Assembly (NCBI RefSeq): GCF_024734405.1
Contig: NZ_CP059556.1
Coordinates: forward strand, 3,472,001-3,536,000
Origin: Saccharopolyspora gregorii
Lineage (GTDB): Bacteria; Actinomycetota; Actinomycetes; Mycobacteriales; Pseudonocardiaceae
Direction of reading: 5' to 3'
Length of the DNA: 64,000 nt
Notes under the pieces: generated by a model
What the model was told of the DNA's origin: nothing
The model's input: only the letters and a program-made list of their open reading frames with translations
The model's database searches: none
In this document: positions 41,626 to 49,690 of the stretch, one piece after another
Layout of the letters: every line of letters begins with the position of its first letter
Position numbering within the stretch: the first letter of the stretch is position 1
Program-made: the position numbers and the translations under genes

Positions 41626-43260
41626 ATGTCCCGCCGCCCCATGCGGTTCGCCCGGCAGGTGCTCGCGTTGCAGATCGGGCTCGTCGTCCTGATCACCGGC
41701 GTGGGTTTCGCGGTCGCCGCGACCCTGCTCGACCGCAGCCTCGTCGACCAGTACGGGCAGCGCGCCCTCGGCGTGGCCCGCTCCGTCGCCGCCGACGACG
41801 ACCTCGCCGCCGCCGTCGCCGACCCGGCCCGGCACCCCCGGGTCGCCACCAAGGCCGAACGCGTCCGCGACGCCACCGGGGCGCTGTTCATCGTCGTCAC
41901 CGACGACCGCGGCGTGCGGCTCGCCCACCCCGACCCCGAGCAGATCGGCGACCCGGTCAGCACCGACCCGCAAGCCCTCGCCGGCCGGGAAGTGGTGGAC
42001 GTGCAGCGCGGCACCCTCGGCTGGTCCGCGCGCGGCAAGGTCCCGCTGCGCACCACCGACGGCCGCATCGTCGGGCAGGTCAGCGTCGGCTTCGACGCCC
42101 GGCAGATCCACACCACCTTCCTGCGGCTGCTCGGCACCTCCGCCGCGGTCGCCGCCGGCGCGCTGCTGCTCGGCGTCGCCGGCTCCGCGCTGCTCACCAG
42201 GCTGCTCAAGCGGCGCACGCTCGGCCTCGAACCGCACGAGCTGACCGAACTCGTCCGGCAGCGCGAAGCGGTGCTCTACGGCATCGGCGAAGGGGTGCTC
42301 GCCGTCGACGCCGACGACCGGGTCACGTTCCGCAACGCCGAGACCGAACGGCTGCTCGGCCACGCCGTCGAACCCGGCACCCCGGTCGGCGAACTCGACC
42401 TGCCGCCGCGGCTGCGGGCCGCGCTGCTCGACCACCGGGCCGTGGACAACCTCATCACCGTCACCGCCGACCGGGTGCTCGTCGCCCACCACCGCCCGGT
42501 GCGCCGCGACGGCACCGACCTCGGCGGCGTCGTCACCCTGCGGGACCGCACCGACCTGGACAAGCTCACCCGCGAGCTCGAATCGGTCCGCGGCACCGCC
42601 GACGTGCTGCGCGCCCAGCGCCACGAGTTCACCAACCGGCTGCACGCGCTGTCCGGTCTGCTGCAGACCGGGCACCGGCAGGAAGCGGAGGACTACCTGC
42701 ACGCCCTGTTCCAGGGCTCCATCGCCGGGCTCGGGCCCGCCGCCGACGCCGTGCGGGACTCACACCTGGTGTCGTTCCTCGGCGCGAAGAAGGCCGCCGC
42801 CGCGGAGAAGGAGGTGGCCCTGGAGCTCGGCGAGACCAGCTGGGTCGCCACCGCCGTCACCGCGCCCGTCGAAGTCACCACCGTGCTCGGCAACCTCGTC
42901 GACAACGCCTGCGACGCGGCCCGCGCGGGCGCCGCCCGGCCCGCCCGAGTCGACGTGGACCTGCTCTCCGACGGCAGCACCCTGCACCTGTCCGTGCTCG
43001 ACACCGGGGACGGCGTGCCCGCCGCGCTGCGCGCCGAGGTGTTCACCGAGGGCAGCACCAGCAAGGACGGCGAGGGGCACGGCATCGGGCTGGCCCTCGC
43101 CCGGCAAGCGGCCCGCGCCCTCGGCGGTGAGGTCCGGCTCGCCGACCCCGGCGGCGGTGCGCACGGCGCGCTGTTCGTCGCCCGGCTGCCCGGCGCCCTC
43201 GCCGAACCCGCCGAACCCGCCGAGTCCGCCGAAACCACCGAACAGGAGGCGAACCGATGA
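41626..43260 (+). CDS. CitA/DcuS-family sensor histidine kinase
   Basis: 544-aa membrane kinase. Helix 1 (about 12-33), an extracellular PDC-type sensor domain (about 35-165), helix 2 (about 168-192), a cytoplasmic PAS domain (about 210-310) and then the kinase core. The phosphoaccepting His is H333 in RAQRHEFTNRLHALSG, followed by the N-box NLVDNACDAA and G-box GHGIGLALAR. This is the citrate/C4-dicarboxylate sensor architecture, and the CitMHS transporter is divergent from it. A Glu/Pro/Ala tail closes the protein, whose stop overlaps the response-regulator start (ATGA). Confidence 0.93.
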   Translation: MSRRPMRFARQVLALQIGLVVLITGVGFAVAATLLDRSLVDQYGQRALGVARSVAADDDLAAAVADPARHPRVATKAERVRDATGALFIVVTDDRGVRLAHPDPEQIGDPVSTDPQALAGREVVDVQRGTLGWSARGKVPLRTTDGRIVGQVSVGFDARQIHTTFLRLLGTSAAVAAGALLLGVAGSALLTRLLKRRTLGLEPHELTELVRQREAVLYGIGEGVLAVDADDRVTFRNAETERLLGHAVEPGTPVGELDLPPRLRAALLDHRAVDNLITVTADRVLVAHHRPVRRDGTDLGGVVTLRDRTDLDKLTRELESVRGTADVLRAQRHEFTNRLHALSGLLQTGHRQEAEDYLHALFQGSIAGLGPAADAVRDSHLVSFLGAKKAAAAEKEVALELGETSWVATAVTAPVEVTTVLGNLVDNACDAARAGAARPARVDVDLLSDGSTLHLSVLDTGDGVPAALRAEVFTEGSTSKDGEGHGIGLALARQAARALGGEVRLADPGGGAHGALFVARLPGALAEPAEPAESAETTEQEANR

Positions 43261-43913
43261 TCCGGGTCCTCGTCGTCGAAGACGACTTCCGCGTCGCGCA
43301 GGTGCACGCCGAGTTCACCGACCGGGTGCGCGGCTTCCGCACCGTCGGCATCGCGCACTCCGCCGCCGAAGCCCGCGACCTCATCGCCGAGCACCGGCCC
43401 GAGCTCGTGCTGCTGGACAACTACCTGCCGGACGGTCCCGGCGTGGGCCTGCTCGCCGAACTGGACGCCGACGCGATCATGCTCACCGCCGCCTCGGACC
43501 CGGCCACGGTGCGCGCCGCGCTGTCCGCCGGAGCGCTGAACTACCTGGTGAAACCGTTCACCGCGCACCAGCTCAAGGACCGGCTCACCGCGTACGCGCA
43601 CTACCGGTCCCGGCTCCCGGCGGGCGACGAGCCGGTGGACCAGGCCGAGATCGACCGGGCCATGCGCTCGCTGCGCGACGGGGACCGGCCGAGCACCCCG
43701 AAGGGGCAGTCCTCCATCACCACCAAGCTGATCACGGACGCGTTGCGCGCGGCCGACGGGCCGCGGTCGGCCTCCGAGATCGCCGACGAGCTCGGCATCG
43801 CCCGCGCCACCGCGCAGCGCTACCTCGCCGGACTCGCGCAGGAGGGGAAGGCGACGATGACGTTGCGGTACGGAGCGAGCGGCAGGCCGGAGCACCAGTA
43901 CGAACCCTGCTGA
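43257..43913 (+). CDS. CitB/DpiA-family response regulator
   Basis: 218-aa regulator. Receiver domain 1-120 with acidic D9/D10, phosphorylation site D54 in LLDNYLPDG, T78-region MLTAAS and K109-region LVKPFT. A DNA-binding domain follows (about 145-215) with SASEIADELGIARATAQRYL. Coupled by a four-base overlap to the CitA-type kinase, it should activate the citrate transporter gene. Confidence 0.93.
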   Translation: MIRVLVVEDDFRVAQVHAEFTDRVRGFRTVGIAHSAAEARDLIAEHRPELVLLDNYLPDGPGVGLLAELDADAIMLTAASDPATVRAALSAGALNYLVKPFTAHQLKDRLTAYAHYRSRLPAGDEPVDQAEIDRAMRSLRDGDRPSTPKGQSSITTKLITDALRAADGPRSASEIADELGIARATAQRYLAGLAQEGKATMTLRYGASGRPEHQYEPC

Positions 43914-43929
43914 GCCGAACCCCGGACGG

Positions 43930-44454
43930 TCAGCGCCGAGGTGCCGGCGGGTGCACGTGGTGGGCGCGGACGGCGCGCAGGACGTCCTGCAGGGTGAAGT
44001 GGGCGGGATCGCCCGGGCGGGCGCGGTCGCAGGCGCGGACGGCGGCGGCCTGCTCCACGCCGAGCGCGCGCAGCCAGCGGAGGAGGTCGTGGCGCGGCAG
44101 CGTCCCGGACGCCGCGCCGGGCCCCGCGGCGAGCAGCGCGCGCAGCACCGGGGTGAGCATCCGGTCGAACGCGGCCTCGCCCTGCTCGAACAGCACGGCC
44201 TCGCACGCCTGGTGGAACCGTTCGCGACCGATGGCCGTTCCAGCTCCCGCGGCGCCCGCCACGTGCTCGAACAACCAGCATAAGGATTTCCGGAGCTCCC
44301 CCGGATCCGCGGTCGCACCGGCCTGGAATTCCCGCACCAGTCGGTCGGCTTCCGCCGCCCAGTCCGATCGTGGTGACACCGCCCGGCTCGAATTCCGCGA
44401 ACCGGAACGCGATCCTCGTCGACGGTTCAGCACGACATGCACCATGACCCCCAT
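43930..44454 (-). CDS. Calerythrin-like protein without calcium loops
   Basis: 174-aa protein. It aligns with the C-terminal three quarters of the EF-hand protein at 48595-49128: RERFHQACEAVLFEQGEAAF against its EEQFLQVAEGMVTEGGEADF, then LRWLRALGV against ASWLTAVGV, and LQDVLRAVRAHH against VAELLSAVRDFH. The two calcium loops between these helices are gone: residues 111-123 and about 143-157 keep almost no Asp or Glu at ligand positions. The first EF-hand is replaced by an Arg/Ser-rich N-terminus. ATG 44454 fits AGGAG; ATG 44457 overlaps it. It follows a DUF4239 membrane protein gene by 37 bp and is probably co-transcribed. Confidence 0.72.
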   Translation of the reverse strand: MGVMVHVVLNRRRGSRSGSRNSSRAVSPRSDWAAEADRLVREFQAGATADPGELRKSLCWLFEHVAGAAGAGTAIGRERFHQACEAVLFEQGEAAFDRMLTPVLRALLAAGPGAASGTLPRHDLLRWLRALGVEQAAAVRACDRARPGDPAHFTLQDVLRAVRAHHVHPPAPRR

Positions 44455-44491
44455 CATTCTCCTGTGATCGGACTCGCGCGGTGCGCGCGGC

Positions 44492-45268
44492 TCATTCGGC
44501 CGGACTCGAACCGGCGGGCAATGATTCGAGGAACATGCGGAATGCATCCGCATCAACCCCGAATGGGCCGTGCAATGGATGCATCAGTTGCACCGAGAGG
44601 TAGATCGTGAATCCGAGGGTCAAGGTGAGCAGCACCATCGTCGCGACGTTGGCGGGCCGGGCGCTCAACCCCACCAGCAGCGGGAACGCGATCATCAGCA
44701 CCGCGCCGAGCACGCTGCCCGCCAGCAGCACCAGGTTGAACCGCTGGTCGTCGGTGGAGATGTCGACCCGCTCCCGGTGGGCCTCGTCGATCTGGCGCAG
44801 GTCGGTGAGCACCTGCTCGCGGGCGGACTTCAGCACCTCGGCGTCCGCGGGCAGCGCGATCGCCTCCGCCCGCATCCCGTCGATCAGCCGGTCCACCTGC
44901 GCATCGGGCCGCCCCTGGTCCAGGGACGGCCACTCGTGCTCGGCGACCCGGGCGGCGTACTGCTCGGCCAGCGAGCGCAGCGCGGTGGCCTGCTCCGCGG
45001 GCACCGCGGCGACCTGCCAGTGCACGTCGCTGAGCGCGTTGACCTCCTGCTGCGCGGCCTTCTCCACGTCGTCGCCGTTCTGCCAGGCGAACACGATGTA
45101 GAACGCGAGGACCACGGTGAACAGCGCGTTCAGCACGCCGCCGACGAACGACTGCGAATCCGAGTCGGAGTCACCGGCCGCGACGGCTGCGCGACGGGCG
45201 CCGAGCAGCGTCACCGCGGCCACGGCCGCGGTGAGCAGCACGAGAGCCAGAAATCCGAGGTAGATCAC
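44492..45268 (-). CDS. DUF4239 (bestrophin-like) membrane protein
   Basis: 258-aa protein. Helix 1 (about 4-24), a second hydrophobic segment (about 44-62, ALFTVVLAFYIVFAWQNG), a long soluble helical region with VEKAAQQEVNALSDVHWQVA, and two C-terminal helices (about 182-230). This is the DUF4239 pattern; its function is not established, though channel activity has been suggested from a distant likeness to bestrophins. It is the first gene of a pair with the calcium-blind calerythrin homologue. Confidence 0.85.
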   Translation of the reverse strand: MIYLGFLALVLLTAAVAAVTLLGARRAAVAAGDSDSDSQSFVGGVLNALFTVVLAFYIVFAWQNGDDVEKAAQQEVNALSDVHWQVAAVPAEQATALRSLAEQYAARVAEHEWPSLDQGRPDAQVDRLIDGMRAEAIALPADAEVLKSAREQVLTDLRQIDEAHRERVDISTDDQRFNLVLLAGSVLGAVLMIAFPLLVGLSARPANVATMVLLTLTLGFTIYLSVQLMHPLHGPFGVDADAFRMFLESLPAGSSPAE

Positions 45269-45720
45269 GAGGTATCCGTTCTGACTGCGCGGACGGGCGC
45301 GGACACGCCCGCGGAATGTTCGGAATGGGGCGAATTCGGTCGCGCGGTGCCATCGGTGAACCGCGCGCGACGTCGGACCCGGGATCGAGGCGGGAAGCAG
45401 GCCGCCCCCTCGGTCCGCCGCGAAGAACCCTACCCGCCGAACCCCGTTGAAAGGAGAACTTTCCAGCGCCGGGGCGGAAAATCACCGAATGGGGTGATCT
45501 TGAACGGTCACCCGGATCGGTAATGGCGGTTTCCAATTCCGCGCCCTTCGCGAGCGAATGCGCGTAGCCGCTGGTCAACCCGCCACATCGACCATTGTAG
45601 ACTTTCCGCGGATCGGCCGGGACCGCGAATTCCGAGTGCTACGGTTTTCCGCGACCACCGATGAGTCCCCGCGTTCCCGCTGGTCGAATTCACGCATTCC
45701 ACGAAGCACGAGGAGGTGAG
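45269..45720. other. Divergent promoter region with an inverted repeat
   Basis: 452 bp between the DUF4239 start and a secreted-protein start on the opposite strand. It contains ATCACC-GAATGG-GGTGAT (45481-45498). Sequence between 45530 and 45660 is less GC-rich and should carry the rightward promoter, but no clear boxes are seen. Confidence 0.45.
45481..45498. promoter_or_regulatory. Inverted repeat ATCACC-N6-GGTGAT
   Basis: A perfect 6-bp dyad with a 6-bp centre, flanked by A/T-rich bases, midway between the DUF4239 gene and the secreted-protein gene. Candidate operator. Confidence 0.4.
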
Positions 45721-46770
45721 ATGTCGCGTCCGCGTTCCGTCCCGAACCGGTTCCGCGCCCGCACGGCGGGCGGGAGCCGGCCGCCGCGCTCCGCGGTGCT
45801 GTCCTGCTGCGGGCTGGTGCTGCTCGCCCCGCTGCTCACGTCCGCGTACGTCCCGCCTCGGCAGGACGCGGCCGCGGTCCCGGGCCGGGTGGACGTCCCC
45901 GTGGTCCCGGACGACGGGGAAGCCGGCGGGACCGTCCCCGGCTGGCCCGTCGAGCACCCGGCGCTGTCGCTGAGCACCCGCACCGATCCGCGCAGCGCGC
46001 ACCCGGGCGACCCGCTCACCCAGAGCGCCGTCGTCGCCAACACCGGCGACGCCGCGCTGTTCGGCATCGTGGTCAGCCTCGGTTCGGGGCCCTGCCACGA
46101 CGTCCTCGGGCGGCTCCGCCCCGGCGACTCCCGCACCGTCACCTGCGCCGGAACCGCGCCGACGAGCGGCCGGGTCACGGCCAGGGCGGTCGGCATGACG
46201 CACACCGGGTTCGCCGCCACCGCCCGCGCCACCGCGGAGGTGGCGCGACCGGCGCCGCCCCCGGCACCACCCGCACCGGCCAGGCCCTCGGTCGCGCTGG
46301 ACATCCTCCCCGCCCGGAACGGCTCGGTGCCGGTGCGGGTGCGCAACACCTCCGCCGTCCGGTTGCTGGACGTGGCGGTCACCGGCGAACCACCGGCCTG
46401 CCGCCGCTCGTTCGACGCGCTCGAACCGGGCGAGGAGGTCACCTACACCTGCCCGGCGCGGCCCGGCGAGGTCGTGCGCCTGGCCGTCACCGCTCGGTCG
46501 CTGGCCGGTGCGGTCACCGCCGCCGACGCGACGCTGGTGCTGCCGCCACCGGCGGCACCACCGGCCGAACCGGCGCCCGCCGCGGAACCACCGCGGCCCG
46601 CCGCGCGCCCGGAACCGCCCCCGCTCGACCCGCCCGTCCGGGAGCTCGCCGATTCCGCGGGGCCGCGCGAATCCCCCGCTCCGACCGCCGGATTCATCGC
46701 CGTGCTCGGCGTGCTGGTGATGATGGTCAGCGTCGGCGCGCTGTCCTCCGCCACCCGCCCGAGCAAGTGA
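45721..46770 (+). CDS. Secreted repeat protein with C-terminal membrane anchor
   Basis: 349-aa surface protein of unknown function. A signal segment (about 25-45, AVLSCCGLVLLAPLLTSAYV) is followed by two Ig/CARDB-like units with recurring LxPGDSRTVTCAG and LEPGEEVTYTCPA turns, each with a cysteine pair, then a Pro/Ala/Glu-rich stalk and a final helix (about 322-342). The layout is that of an anchored wall-spanning protein. ATG 45721 has GGAGGTGAG four bases upstream. Confidence 0.8.
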   Translation: MSRPRSVPNRFRARTAGGSRPPRSAVLSCCGLVLLAPLLTSAYVPPRQDAAAVPGRVDVPVVPDDGEAGGTVPGWPVEHPALSLSTRTDPRSAHPGDPLTQSAVVANTGDAALFGIVVSLGSGPCHDVLGRLRPGDSRTVTCAGTAPTSGRVTARAVGMTHTGFAATARATAEVARPAPPPAPPAPARPSVALDILPARNGSVPVRVRNTSAVRLLDVAVTGEPPACRRSFDALEPGEEVTYTCPARPGEVVRLAVTARSLAGAVTAADATLVLPPPAAPPAEPAPAAEPPRPAARPEPPPLDPPVRELADSAGPRESPAPTAGFIAVLGVLVMMVSVGALSSATRPSK

Positions 46771-46848
46771 TCCCGGGGCACGAACCAGTTCTCCCCCGCT
46801 CCCGGCCCCGCCGGGGGCACCACGTCGACTGCGAACAGGAACGAACGG

Positions 46849-47154
46849 ATGCACAGGAACGCACGACTGCTGCTCACGGCCGCCGCGGTGCTCGCCACCG
46901 CGCTCCCCGCGGGCACCGCCACCGCCGCCACCTCCGGGCGGGTGCTGGTGTTCAGCACCGAGGTCGAGCCGGTCCAGACCTACGAAGCGCCCAGCGGCTG
47001 CACCAAGGCACCGCCGACGGCGCACGTCCTGATCAACGAGACCGACGGCCCGGTGCGCGTGCACGGCGACCCGTTCTGCCTGTCGCCGAGCCTCGTCGTC
47101 CCGCCGGGCCACGGCGCGCACGTCCCGCCCGGCACCGGCAGCTTCTCGGCGTGA
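46849..47154 (+). CDS. Small secreted protein of unknown function
   Basis: 101-aa exported protein. The signal peptide MHRNARLLLTAAAVLATALP ends near ATAA at about 26-28. The mature part of about 73 residues has two cysteines (C51, C77) likely forming a disulfide and a Pro/Gly-rich end. GGAACGAACGG before ATG 46849 is a weak ribosome site. The last codons overlap the start of the UDP-sugar dehydrogenase gene by four bases (GTGA), so the two are translated together. Confidence 0.75.
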   Translation: MHRNARLLLTAAAVLATALPAGTATAATSGRVLVFSTEVEPVQTYEAPSGCTKAPPTAHVLINETDGPVRVHGDPFCLSPSLVVPPGHGAHVPPGTGSFSA

Positions 47155-48461
47155 CCGGCGGGTTCGCCGCGGGCGCCGGGCACGACCGGGGAACCGGGAG
47201 CCCGTCCGCGGATCTCGTCGTGGTCGGGCTCGGCTACGTCGGCCTGCCGCTGGCCGCCGCCGCCTGCGCGGCCGGGTTGCGCACCATCGGCCTGGACGTG
47301 TCGGCGGAGGTGGTGGCGGGGCTCGGCGCCGGCCGCTCCCACGTCGGGGACGTGCCGGACGCGACCATCGCCGAGATGATCGCCGCCGGGTTCACCGCGA
47401 CCACCGCTGCGGACGTGCTGGCCACCGCGGACACGATCGTGCTCTGCGTGCCGACCGGGTTGTCCGAGGCCGGGGAACCGGACCTGAGCGCGGTGCGGGC
47501 CGCGGCGCACACCGCCGCATCGCGGCTGCGCCCGGGAACGCTGGTGGTGCTGGAGTCCACCAGCCACCCCGGCACCACCGAAGAGGTCGTCCGGCCCATC
47601 CTGGAACGCGGCAGCGGGCTGCGGGTCGGCGAGGACTTCCACCTCGTCTACTCCCCGGAGCGGATCGACCCGGGCAACGAGCGGTTCGCCATGCAGAACA
47701 CCCCGAAGATCATCAGCGGTTGCACGCCGCTGTGCGCCAAGCACGGCGTCGCGTTCTACGGCCGCTTCGTCGACTCACTCGTCGTCTCCCGCGGGACCAG
47801 GGAGGCCGAGATGGCGAAGCTGCTGGAGAACAGCTACCGGTACGTGAACATCGCGCTCGTCAACGAGGTCGCGCTGTTCTGCGACCGGATGGGCATCGAC
47901 GTGTGGGACGTGCTGCACTGCGCGGGCACCAAGCCGTTCGGGTTCGCCCCGTTCCAGCCCGGTCCGGGCGTCGGCGGGCACTGCATACCGGTGGACCCGC
48001 GCTACCTGGAGAGCAAGGCCCGCAGCGCCGGGTTCACCTTCGGCACGCTGTCCGCGGCGCGCGCGGTGAACGAGCGGATGCCGTCGCACGTGGTGCTGCG
48101 CGCCGCGGAACTGCTCGGCGGGCGCGGGCGGATGCTGTCCGGGTCGCGGGTGCTGCTGCTGGGCGTCGCGTACAAGCGGGACGTCGCCGACACCCGCGAG
48201 TCCCCGGCCTACCCGATCACCCGGGGGCTGCTCGCCCAAGCCGCCGAGGTGTCCTACCACGACCCGGGGGTCGCCGAGTTCCAGGTGGACGGCCACCCGA
48301 TCCCGCGGACGCTGCGGCTCGCGGAGGCGCTGACCAGCGCGGACCTGGTGATCCTGCTGCAAGACCACTCCTGCTACGACCTCGTCGAGCTCTCCTCGTC
48401 GGGCTGCATGCTGCTGGACACCCGGGGGAAGTCCGCCGGGACCGCGGTGACGCTGCTCTGA
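47151..48461 (+). CDS. UDP-sugar 6-dehydrogenase (UDP-glucose/UDP-ManNAc dehydrogenase family)
   Basis: 436-aa NAD-dependent four-electron dehydrogenase that oxidises C6 of a UDP-hexose to a uronate. The Rossmann motif GLGYVGLP lies at 26-33 and the catalytic cysteine is C278 in GPGVGGHCIPVDPRYL; YKRDVADTRESPA is the C-terminal UDP-binding block. The sequence around the active site looks closer to WecC/UDP-HexNAc enzymes than to UDP-glucose ones, but this cannot be settled by eye. GTG 47151 overlaps the preceding secreted-protein stop. A uronate sugar made here could feed wall polymers or the gene cluster starting at 49 kb. Confidence 0.9.
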   Translation: MTGGFAAGAGHDRGTGSPSADLVVVGLGYVGLPLAAAACAAGLRTIGLDVSAEVVAGLGAGRSHVGDVPDATIAEMIAAGFTATTAADVLATADTIVLCVPTGLSEAGEPDLSAVRAAAHTAASRLRPGTLVVLESTSHPGTTEEVVRPILERGSGLRVGEDFHLVYSPERIDPGNERFAMQNTPKIISGCTPLCAKHGVAFYGRFVDSLVVSRGTREAEMAKLLENSYRYVNIALVNEVALFCDRMGIDVWDVLHCAGTKPFGFAPFQPGPGVGGHCIPVDPRYLESKARSAGFTFGTLSAARAVNERMPSHVVLRAAELLGGRGRMLSGSRVLLLGVAYKRDVADTRESPAYPITRGLLAQAAEVSYHDPGVAEFQVDGHPIPRTLRLAEALTSADLVILLQDHSCYDLVELSSSGCMLLDTRGKSAGTAVTLL

Positions 48462-48594
48462 CGCACGACCGGTTCCACCGGTCGGACACCGAGAAGACTT
48501 GCGCGGCGCTGCGGCTCCGCGCGGGCCGTCCACCCCGGTTCCACGGGGCGGGCGGAACACCGAATCACCCACACACACATCGAGGAGGATGGCC

Positions 48595-49128
48595 ATGACC
48601 ACGGCTATCGCGAACGACCGCCTGCGCAAGCGCTTCGCCAAGTGGGACCTGGACGGCAGCGGCAGCCTGGAGCGCTCCGACTTCGTCCAGGAAGCCGAGA
48701 ACGTCGTGCGCGCGTTCGGGGCGGACGCCCAGAGCTCCCAGGCCGAGGAGCTGCGCGCGGCGTTCACCACCCTGTTCGACCACTTGGCGACCCGCGCCGG
48801 GCAGACCCCGGCCGGCTCGCTGTCGGAGGAGCAGTTCCTCCAGGTGGCCGAAGGGATGGTCACCGAGGGCGGCGAGGCCGACTTCGACCGCGTCCTCGGC
48901 CCGGTGGTGCAGGGCATCGTCGGCCTCTGCGACCGGAACAACGACGGCGTCATCGACGCGGGCGAGTTCGCGTCCTGGCTGACCGCGGTCGGCGTGGACC
49001 GCTCGCAGGCGGCCGCCGCGTTCGTCGACATCGACACCAACGGCGACGGCGAGCTCTCGGTGGCCGAGCTGCTCAGCGCCGTGCGGGACTTCCACTTCGG
49101 ACGGTCGGACGTCGAGCTGCTGGGCTGA
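48595..49128 (+). CDS. Calerythrin-type EF-hand calcium-binding protein
   Basis: 177-aa cytoplasmic calcium-binding protein. Three canonical loops are present: D18-L-D20-G-S22 (ending D29), D113-R-N-N-D117 (ending E124) and D147-T-N149-G-D151 (ending E158); the second EF-hand has no calcium ligands, as in calerythrin. The start MTTAIANDRLRKRF and the end DFHFGRSDVELLG agree with the Saccharopolyspora erythraea protein as I remember it, including length. Its role is probably calcium buffering or sensing. ATG 48595 has GAGGAGG six bases upstream; ATG 48589 is too close to it. Confidence 0.93.
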   Translation: MTTAIANDRLRKRFAKWDLDGSGSLERSDFVQEAENVVRAFGADAQSSQAEELRAAFTTLFDHLATRAGQTPAGSLSEEQFLQVAEGMVTEGGEADFDRVLGPVVQGIVGLCDRNNDGVIDAGEFASWLTAVGVDRSQAAAAFVDIDTNGDGELSVAELLSAVRDFHFGRSDVELLG

Positions 49129-49142
49129 CCCGCCCACGCGGA

Positions 49143-49188
49143 AGCGGCCGGTGACCACCCTCCCCTCGCGGAATGGTCACCGGCCGCT
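49143..49188. terminator. Bidirectional terminator between calerythrin and the leftward cluster
   Basis: AGCGGCCGGTGACCA (49143-49157) / TGGTCACCGGCCGCT (49174-49188), perfect 15-bp stem with a 16-nt loop, between two convergent stops. It marks the left boundary of the biosynthetic cluster. Confidence 0.75.
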
Positions 49189-49252
49189 GTTCGTTCGATC
49201 CGCGCCGAACGCCCCGGACGTCTTCCGGAGGCGGTGCGGACCTGCGCGGGTA

Positions 49253-49690
49253 CTACCCGACGGCACTTCCCAGGCGGGCGGTCAGCGCCGCCTGCTCGAA
49301 GGTGAGCAGCTGCTCCGGGAACAGGTCCAGCTCCTCGCCGGTCCACGGCACCTCGGTGCGCACCAGCACGTTGTAGTGGTTGGGGTGGTGGCAGGCGTCG
49401 AAGCCGAGCACGGTGCCGATCACCCGGCCGCCGATGCGCAGCTCGTCCCCGCGGTCGAGGACGCCGGCGCAGCCGAACTCGGCGAAGCCGAGGAACCCGA
49501 CCCGGTCCACGCGGGCGCCCGGCGCGGTCTCGACGTGGTCGGTGGTGACGAGCTCGTGCACCTCGCCCGCCCGGATGCACCGGCTGGCGTGCGGTTCCAG
49601 GGACATGCCCCGTTCGGTCCGGCGGTGCCGCAGCACCTTCACCACGGTGGCGTGCAGGCCGCGCTTGCGGCCGTCCTCGTGCGGGTTCAC
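49253..49690 (-). CDS. Small conserved protein of unknown function (DUF6917-like)
   Basis: 145-aa protein, last gene of the leftward cluster operon. It is beta-rich with conserved-looking VETAPGARVDRVGFLGFAEF, VIGTVLGFDACHHPNHYNVL and a closing helix. I have a weak memory of a DUF6917 family with such a FDxCHxPNHxN motif, sometimes next to Gfo/Idh oxidoreductases, but cannot confirm it. GTG 49690 overlaps the stop of the preceding dehydrogenase gene (GTGA), so translation is coupled. The His/Cys/Asn cluster could bind a metal or a cofactor. Confidence 0.75.
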   Translation of the reverse strand: MNPHEDGRKRGLHATVVKVLRHRRTERGMSLEPHASRCIRAGEVHELVTTDHVETAPGARVDRVGFLGFAEFGCAGVLDRGDELRIGGRVIGTVLGFDACHHPNHYNVLVRTEVPWTGEELDLFPEQLLTFEQAALTARLGSAVG

